64,000 nt of DNA from contig JAUNWG010000001.1 of NCBI GenBank assembly GCA_030540435.1, positions 1 through 64,000 on the forward strand, read 5' to 3'. Of this stretch, positions 40,582 through 50,231 are shown piece by piece (the first letter of the stretch is position 1; the number at the start of each line of letters is the position of its first letter). The position numbers were made by a program, and so were the translations under genes. A model generated the notes under the pieces. It worked only from the letters and a program-made list of their open reading frames with translations. It made no database searches and was not told the DNA's origin. The stretch comes from Eubacteriales bacterium (GTDB lineage Bacteria > Bacillota > Clostridia > Oscillospirales > Butyricicoccaceae).

Positions 40582-40998
40582 GTGAAGGGCGAATACCGGC
40601 ACACGTTGGATGCAAAAGGTCGCCTGTTTATCCCGGCAAAGCTGCGGGAAGAGCTGGGTGACAGCTTCGTCGTGACCAAAGGGCTGGATCAATGCCTGTT
40701 CCTGTATCCACAGGCGGCATGGAATGCACTGGAGGAAAAAATCCGGCAGCTTCCGATGTCTAAATCCAGAGATTTACAGCGTTTCTTCCTGTCATCGGCG
40801 TCAGATGTCTCCGTGGACAAGCAGGGACGCATTGTTGTCCCGACGGTTTTGCGCGGCTATGCGGCGCTGGATCATGATGTTACCGTTATCGGTGTAAGCG
40901 AACGGGCAGAGATCTGGGATACACAGGCGTGGGACGCATACAACGGCAGGCTGGATGCCGCCAGCATCGCACAGGCGATGGAAGATCTGGGCTTTTAA
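40582..40998 (+). CDS. mraZ: Transcriptional regulator MraZ
   Basis: A 138-residue AbrB-fold, DNA-binding regulator that controls its own division and cell wall operon. It has two SpoVT-AbrB halves, each with a DxKGR-type motif: HTLDAKGRLFIPAKLREELG and VSVDKQGRIVVPTVLRGYA. GTG 40582 is the start because AGGAGG lies 8 bases upstream and MKGEYRHTLD matches the family start. ATG 40555 is in frame but has no ribosome site. It is the first gene of the cluster. Confidence 0.93.
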   Translation: MKGEYRHTLDAKGRLFIPAKLREELGDSFVVTKGLDQCLFLYPQAAWNALEEKIRQLPMSKSRDLQRFFLSSASDVSVDKQGRIVVPTVLRGYAALDHDVTVIGVSERAEIWDTQAWDAYNGRLDAASIAQAMEDLGF

Positions 40999-41019
40999 GC
41001 ATTGGAGGAATGGGTGCAT

Positions 41020-41964
41020 ATGGAGTTTCAGCACGTTTCAATTTTACTTTCTGAATGTCTGGACAGCCTGCATATCCGCCCGGACGGCGTTTATGTAGAT
41101 GCAACGCTGGGCGGCGCAGGGCACTCACGGCATATTGCGGAACGACTGACAGAGGGCGGCAGGCTGATCGCACTGGATCGAGACGATATGGCGCTGGAAA
41201 ACGCGAAGATTCGTTTGGCAGATGTCATGGATCGTGTGACATTGGTCAAAAGTGATTTCCGCAATCTGGATACCGCACTGGCATCGTGCGGCGTGCATCA
41301 GGTGGACGGCATTTTGTTTGATCTCGGCGTATCGTCTCCGCAGTTGGATATCGCGGAGCGGGGCTTTTCCTATATGCAGGATGCCCGATTAGATATGCGT
41401 ATGGATCAACAGCAGGCGCTGTCTGCTTACGAAGTCGTTAATGAATGGAGTCGTCAGGAGCTTCGTCGCATTCTGTGGGAATACGGCGAGGAACGCTATG
41501 CACCACAAATTGCAGCGGCAATTGATCGCGAACGACAGCAACAGCCGATTGAAACGACGATGCAGCTGGCTGATATCATCCGCGCGGCGATGCCGCCGGC
41601 AGCGCGCAGAGAAAAGCAGCATCCAGCAAAGCGGAGTTTTCAGGCAATTCGTATCGCCGTCAATGACGAGCTGATGGCAGTGCAGGAGGCAATGAAGCGT
41701 GCGATTGATGCATTGGCACCCGGTGGACGGCTTGCCGTTATTACCTTCCATTCGCTGGAAGATCGCATTGTCAAAAGTGCGTTCAGAAATGCCGCGCAGG
41801 GCTGTACCTGCCCGAAGGATTTTCCGGTTTGTGTATGCGGAAAAAAAGCAAAGGTAAAGCTGACAGCGCGAAAACCTGTGCTGCCGTCTATGGAGGAAAT
41901 CGCTCGAAATCCCCGCGCACGAAGCGCAAAGTTGAGAGTATGCGAGAAATTATTGGAAAATTAA
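41020..41964 (+). CDS. rsmH: 16S rRNA (cytosine1402-N4)-methyltransferase RsmH
   Basis: A 314-residue methyltransferase. It starts HVSILLSECLDSL and has YVDATLGGAGHSRHI (SAM binding), GILFDLGVSSPQLDIAERGF, and RSFQAIRIAVNDEL .. FHSLEDRIVK in the C-terminal catalytic part. ATG 41020 fits the usual N-terminus; GGAGG lies 11 bases before it. It is second in the cluster, as in nearly all Firmicutes. Confidence 0.95.
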   Translation: MEFQHVSILLSECLDSLHIRPDGVYVDATLGGAGHSRHIAERLTEGGRLIALDRDDMALENAKIRLADVMDRVTLVKSDFRNLDTALASCGVHQVDGILFDLGVSSPQLDIAERGFSYMQDARLDMRMDQQQALSAYEVVNEWSRQELRRILWEYGEERYAPQIAAAIDRERQQQPIETTMQLADIIRAAMPPAARREKQHPAKRSFQAIRIAVNDELMAVQEAMKRAIDALAPGGRLAVITFHSLEDRIVKSAFRNAAQGCTCPKDFPVCVCGKKAKVKLTARKPVLPSMEEIARNPRARSAKLRVCEKLLEN

Positions 41965-41982
41965 AGGGAGAGCGGCTCAGAT

Positions 41983-42459
41983 ATGACAAATTATTCCGGT
42001 AGCAGTGCAACAGTTGCACGCACCGTTGATAATAAAGGAAAAAACAGCAGACAAAGAGAGCGGAATGCGCGTATGCGGCGCAGGCGTGCACGCCTGCGTA
42101 TGCTGGCGATCGGCATGGTGGGAATTATTTTTGCGTTTTTAGCAATGACCACTGTGTCATATTATGTTCAGGTGACAGAGCTCAAAGGCGAAGTCGAAAC
42201 CAAGAAATCGACGCTGGCGCAGCTGGACAGTGAATTTGTTTCGCTCACAGCCAAGAAGCAAAATTCCATTGACCTTTCCTATGTAGAGGAATATGCGGAA
42301 AATGTGCTCGGATTGGTCAAGATGGATCGCAGCCAGGAGGAATATCTGGAGCTGCAAAAAACCGACCAAGTCGAGGTGAACGAGGCTTCCAGTGGGGTGG
42401 AGAAGCTGGTCTCCAGCTTTGTAAAGAGCTTCAATGCAATTTTGTCATTTTTGCGCTGA
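41983..42459 (+). CDS. ftsL: FtsL-like cell division protein
   Basis: A 158-residue bitopic membrane protein. It has a basic cytoplasmic N-terminus (RQRERNARMRRRRARLR), one membrane helix (MLAIGMVGIIFAFLAMTTVS), an external coiled coil (YVQVTELKGEVETKKSTLAQ) and the segment YVEEYAENVLGLVKMD typical of FtsL/DivIC. FtsL joins FtsQ and FtsB in activating septal wall synthesis. GGGAGAGCGGCTCAGAT precedes the ATG. A terminator follows, so the downstream PBP gene also has its own promoter. Confidence 0.85.
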   Translation: MTNYSGSSATVARTVDNKGKNSRQRERNARMRRRRARLRMLAIGMVGIIFAFLAMTTVSYYVQVTELKGEVETKKSTLAQLDSEFVSLTAKKQNSIDLSYVEEYAENVLGLVKMDRSQEEYLELQKTDQVEVNEASSGVEKLVSSFVKSFNAILSFLR

Positions 42460-42485
42460 TGCATCATATACATATGGAAAGCAGT

Positions 42486-42527
42486 GGGAGTGAGAAGTGT
42501 GAACAACCTTCTGACTCCTGTTTTTTG
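42486..42527 (+). terminator. Terminator inside the division cluster, after ftsL
   Basis: GGAGTGAGAAG (42487-42497) pairs with CTTCTGACTCC (42508-42518) with one central mismatch, then TGTTTTTTG. Confidence 0.75.
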
Positions 42528-42558
42528 TCATAATGACGATGAAATGGCATGACAGTTG

Positions 42559-42567
42559 TGATATAAT
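42559..42567 (+). promoter_or_regulatory. Extended -10 promoter before the PBP gene
   Basis: TGATATAAT (42559-42567) is a perfect extended -10; the -35 region is poor. It would restart transcription after the preceding terminator. Confidence 0.6.
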
Positions 42568-42627
42568 ATTCGCGGAGCAGTTTGATTTTTTTGTATTCAA
42601 ACGTTCATTTGACAGGAGAATGGATCT

Positions 42628-44937
42628 ATGGCACAAAAACGCCCAACCAAAGTAAATAAAACCATGCGAAACCGACTGACTATCTTGATCATTGCGGTTG
42701 CTATATTGGGTTTTGTTGCCGTCGGTGTAAAGCTGTTTTACTTACAGGTTATCAACACCAATTTCTATCAGGGAAAGGCAGCGGAGAATCAGACAAAGGA
42801 TCTGATTATCACGCCGACCCGCGGTACGATTTATGACCGTAATATGACGGAGCTTGCCGTCAGCGCAACGACGCAGGAGATCAGTGTCGACCCGAGCATT
42901 ATAAAGGACAAAGGCGAAAAGTCTGTCGAAACACGGACGGATGAAAACGGAAAGAACGTTGCGGCAACGGATGGCGAGATTGCCGCAGCGCGCAAGGCCT
43001 ATCAGGAAAAGGTCGCAACGCTGCTGGCGGAAAAGCTGGAGCTGGATTACGAGGAGACACTGGAAAAGGTACAGCGCGATGCTTCGTATGTGCGCATTGC
43101 ACGCCGTGTGGATGCAGACGTCGCGGATGAGCTGATACAGGAGCTGGAGGATGCGGGGCTTGTAGGTGTATATACCACCGCAGATTCCAAGCGGTATTAC
43201 CGGTATGGGACGTTTGCGTCGCAGGTGCTCGGCTTTACCAACGATGACGGCGAGGGCCTGTACGGCATTGAGCTGCAGTATAACGACGTGCTCAAGGGCG
43301 TAGCCGGGCGCGTGGTCAAAGCGACCAATGCCCTCGGCTCGGATATGCCGTATGAGTATGAAAAGTATGTCCCGGAGCAGAACGGCGACGGCGTCGTCAC
43401 CACGATAGATGAAGGCGTGCAGCATTATCTCGAAAAGCATCTGGAGGAAGCGTTGCAGGATTATCAGGCAAAGTATGGTGTCTGCGGCATTGTCATGGAC
43501 ATCAAGACCGGTGAGATCTTCGGAATGTCTACCAAGCCGGACTTTGACCTCAATGACCCGCGCACGATTCCAGAGGAGTATACTTCGCTGCTTGCTGAGC
43601 TGAATAATCTGAGTGGTGAGGAATACAGCAAGAAATACAGCGAGATCCTGCTACGGCTGTGGCGCAATAAGCCCATCAACGATACCTATGAGCCCGGTTC
43701 AACATTTAAGATATTTACTGTGTCCTCTGCATTGGAGGAGGGAGTTGTCTCGGAGGACGATACGTTTTCCTGTGGCGGCTCCAAGGTCGTCAAGGACCGT
43801 ACCATCAGATGCTGGAAGACGGGCGGTCATGGCTCCCAGATTCTGAAGGATACGCTTGCCAATTCGTGCAACGTTGCGATGATGGATATCAGTGCACTGA
43901 TGGGCACGGATATATTCCGCAAGTTTTTTGAAGCCTATGGCATGATGGAGAAGACAAATATCGACCTTCCAGGTGAAGCGACCGGTATTTTCTTTGACAG
44001 CATGGGAGAGGTCGACCTTGCGACCGCATCGTTTGGTCAGAACTTCCAGGTCACGCCGCTGCAGGAGCTGTGTATGGTTGCAGCTGTCTGCAATGGCGGC
44101 AAGCTGGTCACACCGCATGTGGTGCGTGAGATCGTGGATACCGACGGCAATGTCCGGGAAACGATGTCCACAGAGGTCAAGCGGCAGATCATCTCTGAGG
44201 AGACCAGTGCGACCATGCGGGAGTATCTGGAAAATGTTGTGGCAAACGGCACAGCCCAGAATGCATATGTAGCCGGTTACCGGATCGGTGGTAAGACGGC
44301 TACCTCGGAGAAGCAGCCAAAGAGCAATAAAAATTTGCGTATTGCTTCGTTTATCGGTGTGGCGCCGATGGATGACCCGCAGTATGCGGTACTGGTCATG
44401 ATCGATGAGCCGCAGACGGTGAACAAGGGCGGCGGCGCATTGGCAGCACCTGTTGTTGGGCGTATTTTTGAGGATATCCTGCCCTATCTGGGTGTGGAAG
44501 CAGTGTATTCTGAGGATGAGACAGATCGGCAGGAAATCACCGTTCCGACGCTCACCGGCAAGTCCGTTGAGGATGCAAAGGCGGCGCTGGATGAGCTTGG
44601 TCTGGAGTACCGCGTCAAGGGCGACGGAGAGGACGTTACAGACCAGCTTCCGGTGGCAGGCATTTCCATCCAGCCGGGCAATACGGTCGTGCTGTATGCG
44701 GATGAGCACAGGCCAGAGGATAAGGTAGAAGTTCCAGACGTCAGCGGCATGTCGATTTCGGCAGCGCGTCAGCAGCTGGCTGACTATGGATTGTATATGA
44801 AACAGAACGGTATTGCCGATTGGCGCGCGTCCAGCGCATCTATTGCGATGGCGCAAAGCCCGGCTGCCGGAAGCAAGGTTGCACCTGGCTCGGTCGTTAC
44901 GGTAGCATTCGGCAATAACGTCAGCAGTCAGGAATAG
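42628..44937 (+). CDS. Division/sporulation transpeptidase with PASTA domains (FtsI/SpoVD type)
   Basis: A 769-residue class B penicillin-binding protein that cross-links septal or spore peptidoglycan. It has one N-terminal membrane helix (about 17-38), a dimerisation domain (TPTRGTIYDRN) and a transpeptidase domain with YEPGSTFKIF (nucleophile Ser358, SxxK), ANSCNVAMM (SxN) and GGKTATSEK, where the third motif is KTA not KTG. Two C-terminal PASTA domains follow (VPTLTGKSVEDAKAALDELG and VPDVSGMSISAARQQLADYG). In its place after ftsL it may serve as SpoVD, FtsI or both. GACAGGAGAATGGATCT precedes the ATG. Confidence 0.93.
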   Translation: MAQKRPTKVNKTMRNRLTILIIAVAILGFVAVGVKLFYLQVINTNFYQGKAAENQTKDLIITPTRGTIYDRNMTELAVSATTQEISVDPSIIKDKGEKSVETRTDENGKNVAATDGEIAAARKAYQEKVATLLAEKLELDYEETLEKVQRDASYVRIARRVDADVADELIQELEDAGLVGVYTTADSKRYYRYGTFASQVLGFTNDDGEGLYGIELQYNDVLKGVAGRVVKATNALGSDMPYEYEKYVPEQNGDGVVTTIDEGVQHYLEKHLEEALQDYQAKYGVCGIVMDIKTGEIFGMSTKPDFDLNDPRTIPEEYTSLLAELNNLSGEEYSKKYSEILLRLWRNKPINDTYEPGSTFKIFTVSSALEEGVVSEDDTFSCGGSKVVKDRTIRCWKTGGHGSQILKDTLANSCNVAMMDISALMGTDIFRKFFEAYGMMEKTNIDLPGEATGIFFDSMGEVDLATASFGQNFQVTPLQELCMVAAVCNGGKLVTPHVVREIVDTDGNVRETMSTEVKRQIISEETSATMREYLENVVANGTAQNAYVAGYRIGGKTATSEKQPKSNKNLRIASFIGVAPMDDPQYAVLVMIDEPQTVNKGGGALAAPVVGRIFEDILPYLGVEAVYSEDETDRQEITVPTLTGKSVEDAKAALDELGLEYRVKGDGEDVTDQLPVAGISIQPGNTVVLYADEHRPEDKVEVPDVSGMSISAARQQLADYGLYMKQNGIADWRASSASIAMAQSPAAGSKVAPGSVVTVAFGNNVSSQE

Positions 44938-44955
44938 CTTGAAGGAGGATATCAA

Positions 44956-46404
44956 ATGAAACTGGAAAAAATCCTCGTCGGCGTGGACATCGCAGAGCAG
45001 ACTGCGGACGCCGCATGTGAGATCAAAGAACTGAAATATGATTCCCGTCAGGTACAGCCGGGCGATGTGTTTGTCGCCATTACCGGTTTCGAGACGGACG
45101 GACACAAGTATATCGCCAAGGCAGTTGCACAGGGCGCTGCTGTGGTCGTGTGCGAGTATATCCCGGAGGGCGGCATTGCCGTGCCGTATGTGCGTGTGGC
45201 GTCGTCGCGCCGCGCGCTGGCACAGATGGCGGCAAATTACTTTGACCATCCGGCGGACAGCATGACCATGATCGGCATTACAGGCACCAACGGCAAGACG
45301 ACCACGACCTACCTGCTCAAGACCATTTTGGAAGCGCAGGGACATAAGGTCGGACTCATCGGCACGAATCAGAACATGATCGGCGACGAGGTTTTGGAAA
45401 CGGAGCGCACGACGCCGGAATCGTTTGAGCTGCAAAAGCTGTTTGCGCATATGCGCGATGCGGGCTGCTCGCACGTGCTGATGGAGGTTTCGTCTCATTC
45501 GCTTGTGCTTGACCGCGTGTACGGTATTACGTTTGTGGTCGGTGCATTTACCAATCTGACACAGGATCATCTGGACTTCCACAAGACGATGGAGGCCTAC
45601 CGCGACGCCAAGGCACTGCTGTTCCACCAGAGCGTGAACGGTGTCATGAATCTGGACGACGCGGATGGGCGCGTGATTCTGGCGGAGCAGGCATGTCCGT
45701 TCCTGACCTATGGCGAGCAGGACGGCTGCGATATGTGCGCAAAGGATATTCAGCTGCATGCGGACAGCATCAGCTTCAGCTGCGTGGCAGCGGGCGAGGT
45801 CGTGCCGGTCACGCTGGGTATCCCGGGACAGTTTACCGTATATAATGCGCTCTGCGCGCTGTCGTGCGCAAAGGCGCTGGGTATCCCGACTGCACAGGCT
45901 GCGGCTGCGCTGCGCACAGCGCATGGCGTCAAGGGCCGTGTAGAGGTCGTTCCGACAGATACGGATTATACCGTTCTCATTGACTATGCGCATTCCCCGG
46001 ACGGCGTGGAAAACGTCCTGCGCGCGGCACGCGGATTCACAAAGGGCCGTGTCATTGGTTTGTTTGGCTGCGGCGGCGACCGCGATCGTACCAAGCGTCC
46101 GAAAATGGGTGCAATCGCAGCACAGCTTTCCGATCTGTGCATCGTCACCTCGGATAACCCGCGTACAGAACAGCCGGAGGCAATCATCGACGACATCCTC
46201 GAAGGCATGAAGGACACGGCGACGCCGTATGAGGTTATTGTCAATAGACCGGAGGCGATCTGGCACGCGATGGATATCGCACAGGCGGGCGATACCATTG
46301 TCCTGATGGGCAAGGGCCATGAGACATATCAGGAGATCAACCATGTCAAGCATCATCTGGATGAGCGTGAAGTGGTTGCAGAATATTTCACAAAGAAAAA
46401 GTAA
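44956..46404 (+). CDS. murE: UDP-MurNAc-L-Ala-D-Glu:meso-diaminopimelate ligase
   Basis: A 482-residue ATP-dependent ligase adding the third peptide residue to the peptidoglycan precursor. It shows GITGTNGKTTTTYLLK (P-loop), a middle domain with THE-type HSLVLDRVYGI, and the C-terminal YAHSPDGVENVLRAAR. The motif SDNPRTEQPEAI contains DNPR, which selects meso-diaminopimelate rather than lysine. AAGGAGGATATCAA precedes the ATG. It comes 18 bp after the PBP gene. Confidence 0.96.
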   Translation: MKLEKILVGVDIAEQTADAACEIKELKYDSRQVQPGDVFVAITGFETDGHKYIAKAVAQGAAVVVCEYIPEGGIAVPYVRVASSRRALAQMAANYFDHPADSMTMIGITGTNGKTTTTYLLKTILEAQGHKVGLIGTNQNMIGDEVLETERTTPESFELQKLFAHMRDAGCSHVLMEVSSHSLVLDRVYGITFVVGAFTNLTQDHLDFHKTMEAYRDAKALLFHQSVNGVMNLDDADGRVILAEQACPFLTYGEQDGCDMCAKDIQLHADSISFSCVAAGEVVPVTLGIPGQFTVYNALCALSCAKALGIPTAQAAAALRTAHGVKGRVEVVPTDTDYTVLIDYAHSPDGVENVLRAARGFTKGRVIGLFGCGGDRDRTKRPKMGAIAAQLSDLCIVTSDNPRTEQPEAIIDDILEGMKDTATPYEVIVNRPEAIWHAMDIAQAGDTIVLMGKGHETYQEINHVKHHLDEREVVAEYFTKKK

Positions 46405-46448
46405 AATACCCTATGGGGATAGAAAGATAAGGTAAGAGGAGAAGCAGT

Positions 46449-47807
46449 ATGAAGATGATTACGGCTGCACAGGCTGCCGCCTTTGCCGGCGGTACGGTTG
46501 TTGGAGATGGTGCGGTGCAGATTACCGGCATATCTACCGATTCCCGTTCGATTCCGGCGGGAAGCCTGTTTATCCCGATCCGCGGTGAGCGGTTCGACGG
46601 GCATGATTTTCTGGAAAAGGCTGTAGAGCAGCATGCGGCAGCAGTAATGTCAGAAAAAGAGATCGACCTGCCGGTGCCGGTGATCCGCGTGGATGACACG
46701 CGCCGGGCGATCCTTGCGCTGGCTGGCGGCTATCGTTCGCTGTTCCGCGTGCCGGTCGTCGGCGTGACCGGTTCTGTCGGCAAGACGACCACAAAGGAAA
46801 TGACGGCTTCGGTGCTGGCACAGAAGTTCAACACCATGTATACACAGGGAAACCTGAACAACGAGATCGGCATGCCGCTGACATTGTTCCGCATGGGTGA
46901 GGACACACAGGCGGCTGTTGTGGAGATGGGAATGTCCAACTTCAAGGAGATTTCCCGCATGACGGTGCAGGCAAAGCCGGATGTTGCAGTGATTACCAAT
47001 GTGGGCACAGCGCATATTGAATTTCTCGGCTCCCGCGAGGGTATCCGGGACGCAAAGCTGGAGATCCTTGAGGGCCTGCAGCCCGGCGGTACAGCGGTGC
47101 TCAATGGAGATGAGCCTCTGCTGTGGTGCAAAAAGAACCGTCTGGGCGTCAAAACGCTGTATTTCGGTATCGACAACCCGGAATGCGATGTACGTGCGGA
47201 ACATATTGTATTGAAGGATGACCATGTTGATCTGACGATCGTCCACCCGGGCGGCAGCTTCGATGCAGTGTTGGGAACAGCCGGTATGCATAACGTGTAC
47301 AACGCATTGGCGGCAACGGCTGCGGGCCTGTGCCTTGGGCTGTCGCATGAGCAGATTGCCGCAGGTCTGGCTTCTTTCCGTGACCTGCACCAGACCATTA
47401 CCTATGAGGATGGCTATGCCATTATTGATGCATGCTATAATGCAAGCCCGGATGCGGTGGAGGCATCGCTGGAGGTGCTCAAAAGCCTGCATGTCACCGG
47501 CAGACGGTTTGCCGTGCTGGGTGGTATGCGTGAGCTGGGCAAATTCTCCCAGACCGGACATCAGAACTGCGGCAGAAAAGCGGCAGCATGTGCGGATTTC
47601 TTATACTGCTATGGCGACGGCGCGGAGGATTACCGCCTTGGCGCGATAGCGGCAGGCATGCCGGATCAAAACATCCATATCCTGCATTCGCACGAGGGTC
47701 TTGCAGGTGCGCTCAAGCGTGCGGCAAAGCCGGGGGATGCCCTGCTGTTCAAGGGCAGCCGTTATTGGAAGATGGAAAAAGCGCTGGAGCTGTTCCGTGA
47801 GAAATAA
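46449..47807 (+). CDS. murF: UDP-MurNAc-tripeptide:D-alanyl-D-alanine ligase
   Basis: A 452-residue ligase adding D-Ala-D-Ala to complete the UDP-MurNAc-pentapeptide. Motifs are GVTGSVGKTTTKEMTA (P-loop), MYTQGNLNNEIGMPLTLF, MGMSNFKEISRM and IIDACYNASPDAVEASL. AAGAGGAGAAGCAGT precedes the ATG. It follows murE by 44 bp and precedes mraY, the classical order. Confidence 0.96.
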   Translation: MKMITAAQAAAFAGGTVVGDGAVQITGISTDSRSIPAGSLFIPIRGERFDGHDFLEKAVEQHAAAVMSEKEIDLPVPVIRVDDTRRAILALAGGYRSLFRVPVVGVTGSVGKTTTKEMTASVLAQKFNTMYTQGNLNNEIGMPLTLFRMGEDTQAAVVEMGMSNFKEISRMTVQAKPDVAVITNVGTAHIEFLGSREGIRDAKLEILEGLQPGGTAVLNGDEPLLWCKKNRLGVKTLYFGIDNPECDVRAEHIVLKDDHVDLTIVHPGGSFDAVLGTAGMHNVYNALAATAAGLCLGLSHEQIAAGLASFRDLHQTITYEDGYAIIDACYNASPDAVEASLEVLKSLHVTGRRFAVLGGMRELGKFSQTGHQNCGRKAAACADFLYCYGDGAEDYRLGAIAAGMPDQNIHILHSHEGLAGALKRAAKPGDALLFKGSRYWKMEKALELFREK

Positions 47808-47831
47808 AAAGAAAGACAGGGATTTGAAAAC

Positions 47832-48893
47832 ATGGTAACCAATACATCAATGATGATTGCAGTGTCGGTGATCGCGTCGTTTCTGATTGCGGCAGCAATA
47901 GGCCCGGCATTGATTAAATATTTGCGCAACAAGCACTTTGGGCAGAAGATTTTGTCCTATGTGCCGGAGCACGCCGGAAAGCAGAACACCCCGACGATGG
48001 GCGGCTTTATGTTCATCATCAGCATTACCGTCGTGACCGTAGCGGTGAACCTGATTATGAATCAGGATATCGGCATTCAGTCGTTTACCGTACTGGTATT
48101 GTCGCTGTGCTATGGCGTCATTGGCTTTATTGACGACAGCACAAAGATCCGCAAGGCGGAGAATGCCGGACTGACCTCCGGGCAGAAATTCGCGCTCCAG
48201 CTGGTGCTGGCGCTGGTTTTCCTGACGGTCGTCCATATGGGCGGTTACCTGATGCCGAGCCTGTACATTCCGTTTGTGAATGTATCGCTGGATATCCCGT
48301 GGCTGATCTATGTTGTCATCGCGGCATTCATTATGGTCGGCTGCAACAATGCAGTCAACCTGACGGATGGACTGGATGGCCTTGCCGCAGGCGTGACGCT
48401 GCCGGTAGCGATTTATTTCATTGTCATTGGCGCGATTTCCGATAATACGCCGGTCGTGATCTTTGCCTCTGCACTGGCAGGCGGCCTGGCTGCATTCCTC
48501 ATCTTTAACTTCAATCCGGCAAAGGTATTCATGGGAGATACCGGCTCGTTGTTCCTCGGCGGCGCTGTGGCGGGTCTTGCCTTTGCCTGCGACCAGCCGC
48601 TGGTGCTGGTGCTGGTCGGACTGATCTATGTGATCGAGACACTGTCTGACATTGCACAGGTGGCATACTATAAAGCGACCAAAAAACCGGTGCTGGATGA
48701 AAACGGCAATCCGGTCCGCGATGCAAAGGGCAACATTAAGATGGCAGGAAAGCGCATCTTTAAGAAAGCGCCGATCCACCATCATTTCCAGCTGTGCGGC
48801 TGGGGCGAGAAAAAGATCGTATTTGTCTTTGCGGGTATTACGGTAGTGATGTGCATTCTTGCATACATTGGCGTGGCACCGCGGTATATGTAA
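47832..48893 (+). CDS. mraY: Phospho-MurNAc-pentapeptide transferase MraY
   Basis: A 353-residue ten-helix membrane enzyme that loads the pentapeptide precursor onto undecaprenyl phosphate to make lipid I. It has KQNTPTMGGFMFI, the Asp pair in GFIDDSTKI, the catalytic NLTDGLDGLAAG, MGDTGSLFLGG and the His cluster APIHHHFQLCGW. GACAGGGATTTGAAAAC precedes the ATG. murD, which usually follows, is missing; ftsW comes next. Confidence 0.96.
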   Translation: MVTNTSMMIAVSVIASFLIAAAIGPALIKYLRNKHFGQKILSYVPEHAGKQNTPTMGGFMFIISITVVTVAVNLIMNQDIGIQSFTVLVLSLCYGVIGFIDDSTKIRKAENAGLTSGQKFALQLVLALVFLTVVHMGGYLMPSLYIPFVNVSLDIPWLIYVVIAAFIMVGCNNAVNLTDGLDGLAAGVTLPVAIYFIVIGAISDNTPVVIFASALAGGLAAFLIFNFNPAKVFMGDTGSLFLGGAVAGLAFACDQPLVLVLVGLIYVIETLSDIAQVAYYKATKKPVLDENGNPVRDAKGNIKMAGKRIFKKAPIHHHFQLCGWGEKKIVFVFAGITVVMCILAYIGVAPRYM

Positions 48894-48918
48894 ACGATAC
48901 ACGTGACACAGGCGGGAA

Positions 48919-50199
48919 ATGGAGGTGATCTCCCTGCCGGCAACTTATCATTCCAATCGAAGGGGGAAGGCACGCAGGCGTGCGGTTTCCCGCAGCACGC
49001 GGAAGGAGGAATCCAATCCGCAGAGAAAGAATAGAAAAAAGCAGGCGTACAGGCAGCAGACACGCAGGCAGGCGCCGCGCATACCGATGACGCAGGGCAT
49101 GGCGCAGGAGAGACGGCGGAAGGTGGATGCACCGCTGCTGCTGATCACCATTATGCTGCTCATTGTCGGCTTGATTTCTCTGCTGTCTGCGAGCTACCCA
49201 AAGGGCTATTACAGTACGAATATCGGTCCATTTTATTACTTTATCCGCCAGTTGGGCATGGCAATCGTCGGACTGGTGCTGATGTGGATCGTCTCTTCCA
49301 TCCATTATGAAAATTACCGCAAATATGCGATCTGGCTGTATTTGATTTCGGCGGTGCTGCTGGTTCTGGTTTTGACGCCGCTGGGCACGACGCTCAATAA
49401 ATCGCAGCGCTGGCTGTTTGGCTTCCAGCCGTCTGAAATCGCGAAGCTCGCCATTATTGTGGTGTTTGCCGCACTGGCGAGCAATCAGCCGGAGAGCGTA
49501 TTCCGCCTGCGCACGCTGATGTTCTATGCTGCGCTGGTTGCGGTCTACGTCGGGCTTCTGGCGCTGGAGCCGCATATGTCAGCGGCAATGATTATTGTCG
49601 TCATTGCCTTTGTCATTTTGTTTGTCGCAGGCATGCATGTCGGATTTTTGGTTCCCGTGGGCATTGCGGGCGTGTGCGTGTCCATTGCTTCGTATTTCCT
49701 GCTCGGTCATGTGCAGGCTAGATTAAGAGTGTTTCTTGATCCATTCTCTGATGCCCGAGGAAAGGGCTGGCAGGCAGTCCAGTCGCTGATCGCCATTGGT
49801 TCAGGCGGGACATTTGGTCTTGGTCTTGGACAGAGCCGACAGAAGTTTCTGTATCTGCCGGAGCCGATGAATGATTTCATTTTTTCGGTTATCTGCGAGG
49901 AGCTTGGCTTTATCGGCGCATCCTTGATCCTGATTCTGTTTGCCTATCTTGTTTACCGCGGATTTTCCATTGCACGGCGTGCTGCTGACCGTTTCGGCTG
50001 TCTGCTAGCCACCGGCATCACGATGCAGTTTGCATTCCAGATTTTGTTGAATCTTGCGGTGGTATCCGGATTGTTTCCGGTTACCGGCGCATCGCTGCCG
50101 CTGTTCAGCTATGGCGGTACAGCATTGGTCATGCAGCTGGTGGAGATCGGCATCCTATTGAATATTTCACGACACATACCACCGTCCAAACAGGATTGA
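48919..50199 (+). CDS. ftsW: FtsW/SpoVE-type peptidoglycan polymerase (SEDS)
   Basis: A 426-residue SEDS glycosyltransferase that polymerises lipid II at the septum or spore. A long basic, Gln/Arg-rich cytoplasmic N-terminus (about 1-70) precedes ten membrane helices. Visible family segments are GFQPSEIAKLAIIVVFAALA, FLDPFSDARGKGWQAVQSL, IGSGGTFGLGLGQSRQK and YGGTALVMQLVEIGILLNIS. It pairs with the class B PBP encoded upstream. The start is uncertain: ATG 48919 has only GGCGGGAA before it, and the GGAGGTGAT just inside suggests a slightly later start. Confidence 0.92.
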   Translation: MEVISLPATYHSNRRGKARRRAVSRSTRKEESNPQRKNRKKQAYRQQTRRQAPRIPMTQGMAQERRRKVDAPLLLITIMLLIVGLISLLSASYPKGYYSTNIGPFYYFIRQLGMAIVGLVLMWIVSSIHYENYRKYAIWLYLISAVLLVLVLTPLGTTLNKSQRWLFGFQPSEIAKLAIIVVFAALASNQPESVFRLRTLMFYAALVAVYVGLLALEPHMSAAMIIVVIAFVILFVAGMHVGFLVPVGIAGVCVSIASYFLLGHVQARLRVFLDPFSDARGKGWQAVQSLIAIGSGGTFGLGLGQSRQKFLYLPEPMNDFIFSVICEELGFIGASLILILFAYLVYRGFSIARRAADRFGCLLATGITMQFAFQILLNLAVVSGLFPVTGASLPLFSYGGTALVMQLVEIGILLNISRHIPPSKQD

Positions 50200-50231
50200 C
50201 GGTCAGCCTAACGAAAAGGGGTAGATCTGAT

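Noticed and set aside
43699-46356. An 885-codon minus-strand frame across the PBP and murE
   Set aside because: Antisense to two well-supported genes, without domains; a codon-bias shadow.
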